DNA of 64,000 bases from Streptomyces orinoci (GCF_003121295.1 NZ_PHNC01000029.1:310001-374000), one strand, 5' to 3'. Shown: positions 33,399 through 42,210, numbered from the stretch's first letter. Translations and numbers: made by a program. Notes: generated by a model from the sequence alone, not told the origin.

Positions 33399-34019
33399 GT
33401 GCTGGAGCAGCTCGGGGCGTTGGCCAACACGCCCTGGATATACGTCGTGGTGGGACTCTCCGTCCTGCTCGACGTCTTCCTTCCGGTGCTGCCCAGCGGC
33501 GTACTGGTCATCACCGCGGCGACCGCGGCCGCCGGCTCGGCGGTCGGCGGCGACCATCCCCGTCCCGACCTGGCGGAGATGTTCGCGCTGGTGCTCTGCG
33601 CCGCCACCGCCTCGGTCGTGGGTGACCTGGTCGCCTACCGGCTGGCCTGGCGCGGCGGTGACCGCTTCGACCGCGCCATCGCCCGCTCCCGCCGGCTGAC
33701 CGCCGCTCAGGAGAAGCTGGGCACCGCGCTGTTGCGCGGCGGCGGGGCGCTGGTGGTGGTGGCCCGCTTCGCGCCCGCCGGGCGTTCGGTGGTCAGCCTG
33801 GGCGCCGGGGTGATGCACCGCCGGGTCCGCGACTTCCTGCCCTGGTCCGCACTGGCCGGGCTGAGCTGGGCCGCCTACAGCGTGGGCCTGGGCTACTTCG
33901 GCGGCCGCTGGCTGGGCGCCACCTGGGTGGGTACGGCCGTCTCGGTGCTGGCCCTGTTCCTGGCCGGAGCGGGGGCGGCGTTCCTGATAAGGCGCCCGCG
34001 CGAGGCCGAGGCGGGCTGA
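33399..34019 (+). CDS. DedA/VTT-family membrane protein
   Basis: The 206-residue protein has the VTT (SNARE-associated) pattern: a re-entrant N-terminal segment, the conserved FAPAGRSVVSLGAGVM (family F-x-R-x-x-P-x-x-R) and WSALAGLSWAAYSVGLGYFGG. DedA proteins are phospholipid or lipid-carrier flippases related to UptA. GTG 33399 is chosen over an earlier ATG because CCAGGAG sits 8 bp upstream and the N-terminus then starts just before the hydrophobic region. Confidence 0.85.
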   Translation: MLEQLGALANTPWIYVVVGLSVLLDVFLPVLPSGVLVITAATAAAGSAVGGDHPRPDLAEMFALVLCAATASVVGDLVAYRLAWRGGDRFDRAIARSRRLTAAQEKLGTALLRGGGALVVVARFAPAGRSVVSLGAGVMHRRVRDFLPWSALAGLSWAAYSVGLGYFGGRWLGATWVGTAVSVLALFLAGAGAAFLIRRPREAEAG

Positions 34020-34035
34020 GGCACAGCCGAAGAGA

Positions 34036-34075
34036 TGCGGCTGCCCGCGCCGCCGACAGAGCGCGGGCAACCGCA
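34036..34075. terminator. Bidirectional hairpin between DedA and snapalysin genes
   Basis: TGCGGCTGCCCGCGC pairs with GCGCGGGCAACCGCA (one internal mismatch) around a 10-nt loop, exactly between two convergent genes. Confidence 0.75.
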
Positions 34076-34081
34076 CCGGAC

Positions 34082-34780
34082 TCAGCGGACCTTGGCCCTG
34101 ACACCCTTGTCGGCCATGGCACTCAGCCCATTCGCCCACAGCGCGTCCACCCTGCGGCGCTCATTGGCGTCGGGGTAGGGGTTGGTGCAGGACGGGCCGG
34201 GGCCGCCGCCGGACATCAGCTCGCTGCACGGGCCCGAGTAGTGGTCCGGCAGGCCCAGCACATGGCCGGTCTCATGGGCGGTGACCCGGGTGGAGTTGAA
34301 CTCCTGGTTCTGCTGGTAGTCCAGGAACACATAGCCATGGCCATGGCCGTCGGTGCTGGCATAGGAGCCATTGGGGTCGTCGCCCTCGTAGTACGTGAAG
34401 TCGGCGTTGCCGCCCGCCTGCAACCGTATGTTGTGCACCGAACTGTTCCAGATGCGGGCCGCGTTGGCTATCTCGCCCGCGAAGCTGGGCGCCTGGCTGG
34501 CGTCATAGGTGACGGTCACCGTACGCAGGCCGGGCGAGGCCTGCTGCTTGGCCAGCGCCGACTTCATCACCGCGGCGAAGAACGCCTTGTTGTTGGCGGC
34601 CTCCGCCTTCGATCCGGCGTACGCGGCTCTGGACCTGGCGGTGGAGACCTGGTGATGGTCCCCGGCCGCCTGGGCCGGTACGGCCGTGATGACCGCCGTC
34701 AGCCCAAGGCCGAGGGCGGCGGTCAGTACCATGGAAGAGCGCTTGAGCGCAGGGCGGAACGTGCTCATGGAGCGGTTCAT
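34082..34780 (-). CDS. snpA: Snapalysin (small neutral metalloprotease, M7)
   Basis: This 232-residue precursor has a signal peptide (MVLTAALGLGLTAVITAVPAQA), a short propeptide and the M7 catalytic domain. The zinc motif is HETGHVLGLPDH, with HExxHxxGxxD ligands, followed by YSGPCSELMSGGGPGPSC (Met-turn and disulfide). Snapalysins are secreted milk-protein-hydrolysing enzymes of Streptomyces. The gene is divergent from a LysR regulator, the known snpA-snpR arrangement, with a clear LysR-type palindrome between. Confidence 0.92.
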   Translation of the reverse strand: MNRSMSTFRPALKRSSMVLTAALGLGLTAVITAVPAQAAGDHHQVSTARSRAAYAGSKAEAANNKAFFAAVMKSALAKQQASPGLRTVTVTYDASQAPSFAGEIANAARIWNSSVHNIRLQAGGNADFTYYEGDDPNGSYASTDGHGHGYVFLDYQQNQEFNSTRVTAHETGHVLGLPDHYSGPCSELMSGGGPGPSCTNPYPDANERRRVDALWANGLSAMADKGVRAKVR

Positions 34781-34820
34781 GTGGGGGACTCCATTCGTAC
34801 GGCGCCCCCGGCACCGCCGG

Positions 34821-34860
34821 GTGGGACCCGGGTGGGACCCGGGTGGGACCCGGGTGGGAC
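34821..34860. repeat. Four 11-bp tandem repeats in the snpA leader
   Basis: The unit gtgggacccgg starts at 34821, 34832, 34843 and 34854 (last copy 7 bp). It lies 40-80 bp upstream of the snpA start, in the transcribed leader or core promoter. Confidence 0.8.
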
Positions 34861-34938
34861 GGCGGTCCGGAAGGCACCGGAGAACCTTTGGTTCCGCAGA
34901 GTGTGCGCCGGTCATCGCCGTGATGGATGATGCCAGTT

Positions 34939-34961
34939 GGTGATAGCGCCGTCGTATCACC
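34939..34961. promoter_or_regulatory. LysR-type operator between snpA and snpR
   Basis: GGTGATA and TATCACC form a perfect 7-bp inverted repeat with a 9-bp spacer and contain the T-N11-A core typical of LysR sites. The position between the divergent genes fits the activator site of snpA. Confidence 0.75.
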
Positions 34962-35027
34962 CCGGGCGGGGCGGAAGTTACCGGGATGTGGCTGGTGTGA
35001 CCAGCGAGGCGCGGTTATGCTCCCGCC

Positions 35028-35993
35028 GTGGAGCTTGAGGTCAGGCACCTCCGAGCGCTTTGCGCCATCGCCGACACCGGCAGCGTACGGAAGGCCGCGG
35101 TGCGGCTCGGCATGACCCAGCCCTCGCTCACCACCCAGCTGCGGCGCATTGAATCGGCCGTCGGCGGACCGCTGTTCACCCGCGACCGCACCGGCAGCCG
35201 GCCCACCCCGCTGGGCCAGACCGTGCTCTCCCGGGCCCGTCCCATAGTCGCCGAGATGACCGCCCTGGTGGCGGCCGCCAGGGATGCGGCGCCGGCCGGA
35301 CTCGGCGGGTTACGGCTGCGCATCGGCGCCATCGGCAGCCGGGCGGTGGCGGGTTGGCTGCTACGCATCCACAAGCGGCTGCCGGAGGTGGACACCACCG
35401 TTCAGATAGAGGTCTCCTCCAGCGCTCTGGTGCAACTGCTGTGCGCCGGGCAGCTCGATGTGGCCCTGCTCCATGAACCGGCCGGGTTCCCGCTGCACCT
35501 CCCGGAGGGGTTACGGCGCTGTGTGGCGGTGCCGTACGAGCCCCGCTTCATCGCCTTGTCCGCGGCGCATCCGGCGGCCGAGGGGAACTCCGTCCCGCTG
35601 GCCCAACTGGCCGAGGACGCCTGGCTGATGGACCCGGCGGCCGACCATGACTGCGCCGCGCTGCGCCATGCCTTCACCCTGGCCGGGTTCAGCCCTCGGC
35701 TGCTGTCCGTCCGTGACCACTCCATCGCGGGTGACCTGGTGGCTTCCGGTGAGGCGGTACGTCCCTGCGGGCCACTGGACGAGCCCGGAGCGGGTACGGT
35801 CGTCCGCCCGCTGTGCGGCGACCCACTCACCGGCCGCCTCCTCCTGGCCGCCCGCCCCGGTGCACTTTCCGGCACCCAACTGGACGAACTCTGCGGGGAC
35901 TTACGCGAGTGCTACGGGGAACTGGCGGGCGCGAACACGGCCTACCAGGCATGGCTGGAAGGGCGCGGGGGCTCGTCGGCCGGGGAGGAGTGA
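35028..35993 (+). CDS. snpR: LysR-family regulator of snapalysin
   Basis: The 321-residue protein has an N-terminal LysR HTH (HLRALCAIADTGSVRKAAVRLG, then QPSLTTQLRRIESAVGGPLF) and a co-inducer-binding domain (LRLRIGAIGSRAVAGWLLRI). In S. lividans and S. coelicolor the gene divergent from snpA encodes its activator; the same arrangement here supports the name. It should bind the palindrome at 34939-34961 and activate snpA. Confidence 0.88.
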   Translation: MELEVRHLRALCAIADTGSVRKAAVRLGMTQPSLTTQLRRIESAVGGPLFTRDRTGSRPTPLGQTVLSRARPIVAEMTALVAAARDAAPAGLGGLRLRIGAIGSRAVAGWLLRIHKRLPEVDTTVQIEVSSSALVQLLCAGQLDVALLHEPAGFPLHLPEGLRRCVAVPYEPRFIALSAAHPAAEGNSVPLAQLAEDAWLMDPAADHDCAALRHAFTLAGFSPRLLSVRDHSIAGDLVASGEAVRPCGPLDEPGAGTVVRPLCGDPLTGRLLLAARPGALSGTQLDELCGDLRECYGELAGANTAYQAWLEGRGGSSAGEE

Positions 35994-36181
35994 GCGGAGG
36001 CTCCTTCGCGGACGCGAATCGTTTACGGCCGGTATCAGTCACGCGCCGGAGCCGCATGGCCATCAGCGCGCCCGGCCCCCTGATGGGGCGCGCCAGAACA
36101 GCGCCCCTCCCACTGCTCGGCCGCGCACCCTGCATGGCTCTCCGTAATACCCACGCCGCTTGGTTATCAGCGCCGAGCCCC

Positions 36182-36316
36182 CTAAAGAGGAACAGGCGGC
36201 TCCAAGCCGGCAATGAGTGCGCCATAGTTGGTGAACCGCCGCACCCCGCAAGCCAGGCAGCTCTCCTCGCCCCGCTCCCCCGGCACCCAACCCGCCACCT
36301 CATGGCGGCAGTTCAC
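36182..36316 (-). CDS. Tiny CxxC hypothetical protein
   Basis: This 44-residue protein (NCRHEVAGWVPGERGEESCL... ACGVRRF) has a CxxC and a separate Cys-x-His, a possible zinc site. GTG 36316 overlaps the TGA of the upstream tiny gene (GTGA). The pair is divergent from the GntR gene at 36626. Function unknown. Confidence 0.5.
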   Translation of the reverse strand: MNCRHEVAGWVPGERGEESCLACGVRRFTNYGALIAGLEPPVPL

Positions 36317-36498
36317 TCGGGGTGGGACCACCACAGATGCCGCCCCATCGCGGCGATCGCGGACTCCCCCGCCCGGACCTCTCCCCGCCGCACGGCCTCG
36401 TCGTAGCCGCGCCCGAGTTCCCCGCAGCGTCCACAGGGAAGCGGCCGGACTTCCGCCCGTTGCGCCCGTTCGCCCTGCTCGGCGGCCTTTTTCTGCAA
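36313..36498 (-). CDS. Tiny CGRC/MGRHL protein
   Basis: The 61-residue protein has a CxxC (PLPCGRCGELGRGYDEAVRRGE) and a C-terminal MGRHLWWSHPE, the same layout as the gene at 19405-19563. TTG 36498 has GAGGAG upstream but very close, so the start is uncertain. It probably belongs to a small zinc-binding family that accompanies regulators in this genome. Confidence 0.5.
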   Translation of the reverse strand: MQKKAAEQGERAQRAEVRPLPCGRCGELGRGYDEAVRRGEVRAGESAIAAMGRHLWWSHPE

Positions 36499-36551
36499 TG
36501 CTCCTCACCATGCCCCCACCGTCTCTAGAGCCTGAGGTAAATTCAAGCAGA

Positions 36552-36565
36552 CTGTCTCTATACAG
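36552..36565. promoter_or_regulatory. GntR-type palindrome CTGT-N6-ACAG
   Basis: ctgtctctatacag lies about 60 bp before the GntR start, between the GntR gene and the divergent tiny genes. Palindromes of this size are typical HutC-subfamily sites. TATACA within it resembles a -10 box. Confidence 0.5.
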
Positions 36566-36625
36566 GGCAAGAGGCACCCCCGCTTCCCTCTACGCTGTTC
36601 TCCTCCAGAGAGAGGTGATCGCTTC

Positions 36626-37267
36626 ATGGCCAGTCCGGGCACCAGCCGCCGCCCCAAGTACCAGCGGATCGCGGCCGATTTGCGGCACGCGGTCCAGGCG
36701 GGCGAGTACCGCCCCGGCGACCGCCTGCCCGGCGAGAACGACCTGATGGCCGCCTACCAGGTGGCCCGGATGACGGCCCGCCAGGCGCTCGGCGTCCTGC
36801 AGAGCGAGGGCATCGCCGAGGCACGCAAGGGCGCCGGTGTCTTTGTCCGCTCCTTCCGGCCGCTGCGCCGGCGCGGCATCCCCTCCGGCCCGGACATCAA
36901 CTCCGTTGGCCTGGAGCGGGCCGTGGAGGAGCGGCGCACTCCTCCGCCCCCCGTGGCCGACGCCCTGGCCCTGCCGCCGACCGCGGTCATCCCGGTGCGC
37001 GACCACCGCTTCATCCGGGAGGGCAAGCCGGTCCTGCTTTCCACCTGCTACCAGCCGGAGCCCGCGGTGACCCCGGTGCGCTTCCGGGAGGAGATCCGCT
37101 GCCGGATGCCCTCCTCCGAGGAGGTCCAGCAGCTCCGGCTGCCCCAGGGGACGCCGGTGATCCAGATCCGGCGCATCGGCTATGCGCCCGACGGGCGGGC
37201 GGTCGAGGTCAACGAGCTGACCATGGACTCAAGTTCCTATCTGCTGGAGTACGAGTTCCAGGCGTGA
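36626..37267 (+). CDS. GntR-family regulator (HutC/UTRA type)
   Basis: The 213-residue protein has an N-terminal GntR winged helix (KYQRIAADLRHAVQAGEYRP, GDRLPGENDLMAAYQVARMT) and a UTRA-like effector domain (VIPVRDHRFIREGKPVLLST, then AVEVNELTMDSSSYLLEYEF). It probably controls itself and the divergent pair of tiny genes through the palindrome at 36552. The effector is unknown. Confidence 0.88.
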   Translation: MASPGTSRRPKYQRIAADLRHAVQAGEYRPGDRLPGENDLMAAYQVARMTARQALGVLQSEGIAEARKGAGVFVRSFRPLRRRGIPSGPDINSVGLERAVEERRTPPPPVADALALPPTAVIPVRDHRFIREGKPVLLSTCYQPEPAVTPVRFREEIRCRMPSSEEVQQLRLPQGTPVIQIRRIGYAPDGRAVEVNELTMDSSSYLLEYEFQA

Positions 37268-37366
37268 CCCGCCCGGTCCGTTTGCGAGTGCGCGCCCGCC
37301 GGGTGACCGTGGGAGAGGACGGCCCTCAGAGCCCCTCGCTTCTCTTGGAGCGCCCGGGAGGTCCCC

Positions 37367-38122
37367 ATGCCCACGCGCACCCTCAAGGACAAGGTGGTCG
37401 TCATCGGTGGCGCCTCCCGCAATCTGGGCGGTCTGATAGCCACCGAGATCGCCGCCGAAGGCCCCAAGCTGGTGGTCCACTACAACAGCGACTCCTCGCG
37501 GGACCAGGCGGAGCGGACCGCCGCCCGGTGCGAGGCCGCCGGAGCGGAGGCGATCACCCACCAGGGGGACCTCACCAAGGTCGCGGAAGTGGAACGGCTC
37601 TTCGACGCCGCGCACAAGTCCTTCGGCAAGGTGGACTGCATGGTCAATACGGCCGGCATGGTGATCAAGAAGCCGATGACGGAGACCTCCGAGGAAGAGT
37701 TCGACCGGATGTTCGCCGTCAACACCAAGGCGGCCTACTTTATGATGCGGGAGGCCGCCAAGCGCCTGGAGGACGGCGGCAAGATCATCACGGTGGTGAC
37801 CTCGCTGCTCGCCGCATACACCGGCCTGTACTCCGTCTACGCCGGCAGCAAGGCGCCCGTGGAGCACTTCACCCGGGCCCTGTCCAAGGAACTCTTCGGC
37901 CGCCGGATCTCGGTCAACAACATCGCCCCCGGCCCCATGGACACCCCCTTCTTCTACCCGGCCGAGACCGAGGACTCCATCGCGTACCACAAGTCCTCAT
38001 CGATGAACGGTGAGTTGACCAGGATCGAGGACATCGTCCCCTGGGTGAGATTCCTCCTCACCGACGGCTGGTGGCTCAACGGCCAGACCCTCTTCATCAA
38101 CGGTGGCTACACCACCCGCTGA
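37367..38122 (+). CDS. Short-chain dehydrogenase/reductase
   Basis: The 251-residue classical SDR has a Rossmann motif variant VVIGGASRNLGGLIA (TGxxxGIG replaced by GGASRNLG), NTAG, a catalytic Ser in VVTSLLAAYTG and YAGSK for Tyr/Lys. The C-terminal INGGY completes the fold. It should be an NAD(P)-dependent oxidoreductase acting on a carbonyl or hydroxyl group of unknown identity. The start has GGGAGG upstream. Confidence 0.9.
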   Translation: MPTRTLKDKVVVIGGASRNLGGLIATEIAAEGPKLVVHYNSDSSRDQAERTAARCEAAGAEAITHQGDLTKVAEVERLFDAAHKSFGKVDCMVNTAGMVIKKPMTETSEEEFDRMFAVNTKAAYFMMREAAKRLEDGGKIITVVTSLLAAYTGLYSVYAGSKAPVEHFTRALSKELFGRRISVNNIAPGPMDTPFFYPAETEDSIAYHKSSSMNGELTRIEDIVPWVRFLLTDGWWLNGQTLFINGGYTTR

Positions 38123-38230
38123 TCCGCCGCGGCCCACTCGGCGTCGGGTTTCCGTTGCCCGCCACGGCGTGTCGGGTACGGAAACCCGACCCGGAACGGC
38201 CGGTGCGCGGTGCGGCTACGGTTGATGACC

Positions 38231-39340
38231 ATGCCTCGTATCCGCCGCGCCCTGAGCGCTGCCGCCATAGCCCTGGCCATGACCGCGGGCCTGGTGTCCT
38301 GCGGCCATGGCCACGACTCTCCGGCCGCCCGCCGCTCGCCCCGGTCCCCCGCCGTGCCGGCCCTGCAGGCCTGGGTGCACCCCGGTTCCGCGGGCGACCC
38401 CGTCTGCAGCGCGCCCGCCGAGTACCGGGACGGGCGGCTGCGCAAGGGCACCCTCAAGGCGGAGTACTGGGAGGTGGACCTGCATGGCGAACTGGCCCTG
38501 CAATCCGCCGGTGAACTGCCCTGCAATGGCTTCAGCGAGGCCAACGCGGCCGAGGTGAAACGGAATTCGGCCTACCAGTACACCACCGTCTCCGCCATGG
38601 ACCATGGCGCGGTCGCCGCCCTGGTCAACGACCCGGCGCGCCGCACCAGGGCGGCCGGCCGGCTCACCGATCTGGCCAAGCGCATTGGGTTCACCGGTGT
38701 GGACATCGACTTCGAGGACTTCTGGAGCTGGTCGGCGCGGGACGAGCGGGGCTTTGAGGCGTTCCTGGCCGAACTGGCCCGCGGCCTGCACTCCGCCGGG
38801 CTCAGGCTCCAGGTGGACGCCCCGGCCCAACTCCACGACGGCGACTCGCCGTTCAGCTTCAAGGGCGCGCTCGGCGCGGGCGCCGACCAGCTGGTGGTCA
38901 TGGCCTATGGCCGGGTCTTCGCCTCGTCCGGCGACGAGCGCTGCCTGGCCATCGCACCGGACGACTGGGTACGGGACGCGGTGCGCTATGCCCGGTCACA
39001 GGTTCCGGACCCGGAACGGCTGGTCATCGGGCTGCCCTCGTACGGGGTCAGCGCGCCGGACCCCTGCGACCCCAAGCGCGTCCAGGACAGTCAGCCGCTG
39101 ACCGTGACCCGCCGCCGGCCCGGCTACTCCGAGGACCCGGAGGTGATACGCCGCCGCCGCGACCCCGGCTCGGGCGAGGTGCGCTGGGTCGATCAGGGCA
39201 CCCTCTACGACTACGCGGACCAGACCACCATGGACGCCCGGCTGGCCCTGCTGACCCGGCTCGGGGTACGCCATGTCTCGGTGTGGGTGCTGGGCGGCGG
39301 CAATCCCTGGTTCTCGGCGAAGGCACTGAGCGGCGGGTAG
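38231..39340 (+). CDS. Lipoprotein with GH18-like chitinase fold
   Basis: The 369-residue protein has a lipobox (LAMTAGLVSC) and a GH18 TIM-barrel signature GFTGVDIDFEDFW near residue 160, the DxxDxDxE-type motif with the catalytic Glu. VVMAYGRVF and a late GVRHVSVWVLGGGNPW match barrel strands. Related bacterial proteins include spore-cortex YaaH-type hydrolases and chitinases. An upstream in-frame ATG at 38225 is an alternative start. Substrate is unknown. Confidence 0.82.
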   Translation: MPRIRRALSAAAIALAMTAGLVSCGHGHDSPAARRSPRSPAVPALQAWVHPGSAGDPVCSAPAEYRDGRLRKGTLKAEYWEVDLHGELALQSAGELPCNGFSEANAAEVKRNSAYQYTTVSAMDHGAVAALVNDPARRTRAAGRLTDLAKRIGFTGVDIDFEDFWSWSARDERGFEAFLAELARGLHSAGLRLQVDAPAQLHDGDSPFSFKGALGAGADQLVVMAYGRVFASSGDERCLAIAPDDWVRDAVRYARSQVPDPERLVIGLPSYGVSAPDPCDPKRVQDSQPLTVTRRRPGYSEDPEVIRRRRDPGSGEVRWVDQGTLYDYADQTTMDARLALLTRLGVRHVSVWVLGGGNPWFSAKALSGG

Positions 39341-39668
39341 GCCGTGCGGGTTTGCGGGTTACGGCCTGCCTGATGGCTCTTGGCCGACCGCTGGGCCCCG
39401 TAAGGGGCGCGGGGCGCTGGACCGTGCGGCTCCGCCGCGTGGGCGCGACCAGCCACAGACGTCCCGCACGTGACAAGTGACCAACACTATGGGGCCGCTC
39501 ACCGCAGGAACCGCACCCGGCGATGGCCCGGCCCTTGAGCCGTCAAACACCGCCTAGCCGTGCGGGTTTGCGGATGGGCCGTGTGGGTTTTCGGTGCGAC
39601 GGCCCTCGGGGCAGCGGCGCAGCCGGGGGCGACAGGCCGTTGTCCGACCCCTCTGCCAGCATGGGCAC
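39341..39668. other. Intergenic region with repetitive extragenic sequence
   Basis: A 328-bp spacer with no gene. It contains a GC-rich stretch (gtaaggggcgcggggcgctg ... cgcgaccagccac) of the kind scattered between Streptomyces genes, and the phrase gccgtgcgggtttgcgg appears at both ends (about 39341 and 39556). Confidence 0.5.
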
Positions 39669-40391
39669 ATGCTCCAGGTATGCCTCAACGGCCCTCGTAC
39701 CCGCGCGGATCACGATCGTCTCCCCGTCACCCCGGAGGAACTCGCCGCTGCCGCCCGGGCGGCGGTGGCGGCCGGGGCGGAGGATGTCCATCTGCACCCC
39801 AAGGATGCCCAGGGGCGCGACTCCCTGGCCCCCGGCCCGGTCGCGGCGGCGGTGAGCGCCGTCCGGGCCGCCGTGCCCGGAGTCGCGGTCGGGGTCACCA
39901 CCGGGGCCTGGGCGGTGCCGGACCCCGGGGAGCGGGCCCGGCTCGTCCGGTCCTGGACGGTGCTGCCGGACCACGCCTCGGTCAACTGGCATGAGGACGG
40001 CGCCCGGTTGGTGGCCGAGGTCCTGCTGGACCGGGGCATAGGCGTCGAGGCGGGGATCTTCTCGGGTACGGACGCGGCCCGCCGCTTCCTCGCCTGGCCC
40101 CGGGCGCATCAGGTGCTGCGCGTCCTGGCCGAGATTCAGGATCCGGATCCGGACACCGCCCCGCGGGCCGCCGAGGATTTGCTGCAGCTGTTGGGCATAC
40201 GGCCGGAGTTGCCGCTGCTGCTGCATGGCGAGGGTGCGGCGGCCTGGGCGGTGCTGCGGATGGCCGTGGCACGCGGACTGCACACCCGGATCGGGCTGGA
40301 GGACGCGCTGCACCTGCCCGATGGGGCGGCCGCGCCGGACAACGCGGAGCTGGTGCGTACCGCGCGGTGCTATGCGGGGTCCGGAACGTAG
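39669..40391 (+). CDS. BKACE-family (DUF849) protein
   Basis: The 240-residue protein shows the beta-keto acid cleavage enzyme fold: LQVCLNGPRTRADH, GAEDVHLHPKDAQGRDSL (zinc His pair HxH), VNWHEDG and GIEVEAGIFSGTDAA-like strands, then TRIGLEDALHLPDG. The family condenses a beta-keto acid with acetyl-CoA. It is shorter than typical 270-310-residue members. It converges with and overlaps the next gene by 22 bp. Confidence 0.82.
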   Translation: MLQVCLNGPRTRADHDRLPVTPEELAAAARAAVAAGAEDVHLHPKDAQGRDSLAPGPVAAAVSAVRAAVPGVAVGVTTGAWAVPDPGERARLVRSWTVLPDHASVNWHEDGARLVAEVLLDRGIGVEAGIFSGTDAARRFLAWPRAHQVLRVLAEIQDPDPDTAPRAAEDLLQLLGIRPELPLLLHGEGAAAWAVLRMAVARGLHTRIGLEDALHLPDGAAAPDNAELVRTARCYAGSGT

Positions 40392-40975
40392 GAGTCCAGG
40401 GCGGCGGCCAGCCGGTCGATGGCCGCCCGTGCCTGGTCCTCCGCCAGGGCCCTGATGGCCGATCCGGCCACCACGGGGGCCTGGTCGCCGGGGTAGCCGG
40501 CCTCGGTGAGGGCCGCCCGGATCTCCGTCTCCACCACGTCCAGCATGCCCTCGTCGGCCAGGTCGGTCTTGTTGAGGAAGGTCACCACCCGCGGGATGCC
40601 GATCTCCCGGGCGAGCCGGAGGTGTTCACGACCCTGGGCGGTCACCCCGTCCGGGGCGGCGACCACCAGGATGGCGGCGTCCAGCCGGGCACCGGCCTCG
40701 GCCAGGCCCTTGAGGTCCTCGGGCTTGGGGCAGTCGATGTGCACATAGTGGCGGGCCGCGGTGTCGTACTCGACATGGCTGGCGTCCACGGCGCCCTCGC
40801 GGGCCTGCTCCTCCGGGGCGCGGTCCACGGCCTGGAAGTGGCCGTGCCCGGTGTCGTTCTCCTTGGCCAGCACTCGGGCGAGGGCCACCGTGACCGTGCT
40901 CTTGCCATGGCCCATATGGCCAAGGGTGCACACATTCACGGTGGATCTGGTGCGCTCGGACTGCTGCTCGGCCAT
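40370..40975 (-). CDS. EF-Tu-like G domain, stand-alone and altered
   Basis: The 201-residue protein aligns with only the GTPase domain of EF-Tu; domains II and III are absent. The P-loop is GHMGHGKST (EF-Tu has GHVDHGKT), the G3 motif is DCPKPED (EF-Tu DCPGHAD, so the catalytic Gly/His context is lost), and NKTD at 135-138 is kept. Translation is unlikely; nucleotide binding may remain and hydrolysis is probably impaired. It could be a decayed paralogue or a regulatory GTPase. The start and composition are good for an expressed gene. Confidence 0.75.
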   Translation of the reverse strand: MAEQQSERTRSTVNVCTLGHMGHGKSTVTVALARVLAKENDTGHGHFQAVDRAPEEQAREGAVDASHVEYDTAARHYVHIDCPKPEDLKGLAEAGARLDAAILVVAAPDGVTAQGREHLRLAREIGIPRVVTFLNKTDLADEGMLDVVETEIRAALTEAGYPGDQAPVVAGSAIRALAEDQARAAIDRLAAALDSYVPDPA

Positions 40976-41763
40976 GGGGTTCCTCGATTCCTCTTTACGG
41001 CGGCTGGTCCATGGCCAACGATGCAAAGCCGGACCGGGTCACGTACCGCCCCTGGGTCCGGCAGCGGCTCCGTACCGGGCTCGTCAGCGGTGGTGAGCCG
41101 CGCCCCTGGCGCCACCGCTTCCCACGACGGCGCGTTCCGGTACACCGGCCCCGCTGCACGGGACCGTCACCAGCGCGGGAAAGCCACTGCCGCACGCCTA
41201 TGTGAGGCGTACGGGAACTGGGGCACGCCTCCGCCGGCGCGGACGGGTTCCGGCTCCGGCCCTCCTCGCGCACGGGCTCTGTGCTGTATGCCGAGGCCGC
41301 ACCCGCCGGGAACCGGTCGTTGCTGCTGCGCTCGGTGGTGGGAGTCGGTCCGGGCGGTGGTGTGCCACAGCGCTCCGGATCGGCCGTCACAGTCAATGAC
41401 TTCACCACCGCTGCCGTCGGCTACGCACTCCGTCCTGCGCGATGTGAACACCGGCGCCTGCCCGGCCGGTTTGGCCACCGGCTCTGTGCTGTCATCGCCC
41501 CACGGCTACCGCAGCAACTCCATTCAGCACCACACAGCCGTCCAGCTCGACCAGTCCGACAATGTCTGGCCGGCCAACAACTGGTCCCGGCTCGCCCCGC
41601 CCACCGGCGGCAATGGCCTGGCCGAATCATCGGAGTCGCCACACCCGTGTGCACGCCCCTGCCCCCGGCACCCGCCCGCCCGGCGACGACAGGCTCCACC
41701 GCCTGCTCCACCCAGACCAGCACGCAGCCCGGATGACCACGGCTGCCGCTGCCGCCCGCGTGG
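40976..41763. other. Long region with no intact gene
   Basis: About 790 bp without a supported gene. Plus-strand frames are Pro/Arg/Ala-rich without ribosome sites. A decayed reading frame is recognisable from about 41420 to 41740. The left part contains the promoter of the EF-Tu-like gene. Confidence 0.5.
41420..41740 (+). pseudogene. Remnant of a secreted beta-propeller-type protein
   Basis: One frame reads GLATGSVLSSPHGYRSNSIQ, then HHTAVQLDQSDNVWPANNWS and PPTGGNG. A second frame continues with GVATPVCTPLPPAPA. This resembles the C-terminal end of exported proteins with DGNVW-type propeller motifs, now broken by at least one frameshift and missing its N-terminal part. Family recognition is weak. 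Confidence 0.35.
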
Positions 41764-42168
41764 TCATCCGCTCATATCGGGCTCGTGCAGCGCGACAAGC
41801 TCTTTCAGATCATTGGCGACCATGACCTGAGCCAGGCGCCCGGCCACGGCGACGACCCTCGGCCACGAGGGCGAGCACAGATATTCCTCGTCGGCACCGC
41901 TGGGGGCCTGGGCCGCCGCATTGAGCGCGACGCCCAACTCGCCCATAAGCGAGACCTCTTCCCCGGTTCTCAGGCTGACGCCGAGGTATCGCTCGGGCTC
42001 GTCCGCGTCACAGAAGTCATCGAAGAGCGTGTGAAAGACGTGGTCGAGGTTCTCGAACTCCGAAGGGTCGAGCCATATGTCCCGCCGCCACGGTGGATTG
42101 GCCAGGGCCAGGACCACAGGCAGGACATGGACCCGGTGGTTCGCCAGGAGACGGGCGTCTTCGCTCAT
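41764..42168 (-). CDS. Hypothetical protein (SCO4402-like)
   Basis: This 134-residue acidic soluble protein has the pattern HVFHTLFDDFCDADEP, then LNAAAQAPSGADEEYLCSPS and WPRVVAVAGRLAQVM, which I recall from a Streptomyces family named after SCO4402. Some such proteins sit near toxin or immunity genes, as do the Imm35-like remnant and TRADD-N-like gene nearby. Function unknown. Confidence 0.6.
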   Translation of the reverse strand: MSEDARLLANHRVHVLPVVLALANPPWRRDIWLDPSEFENLDHVFHTLFDDFCDADEPERYLGVSLRTGEEVSLMGELGVALNAAAQAPSGADEEYLCSPSWPRVVAVAGRLAQVMVANDLKELVALHEPDMSG

Positions 42169-42210
42169 GGCGCCGAGCCTGATGCGGGCCCAATGCGGGG
42201 TTGCTGCGGG

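Noticed and set aside
34818..34862. CRISPR array in the snpA promoter
   Set aside because: The 11-bp units are contiguous with no spacers and no cas genes occur in the window.
40367..41830. Long plus-strand frame after the BKACE gene
   Set aside because: Low-complexity product covering the antisense of the EF-Tu-like gene; only a short part resembles a decayed gene and is noted separately.
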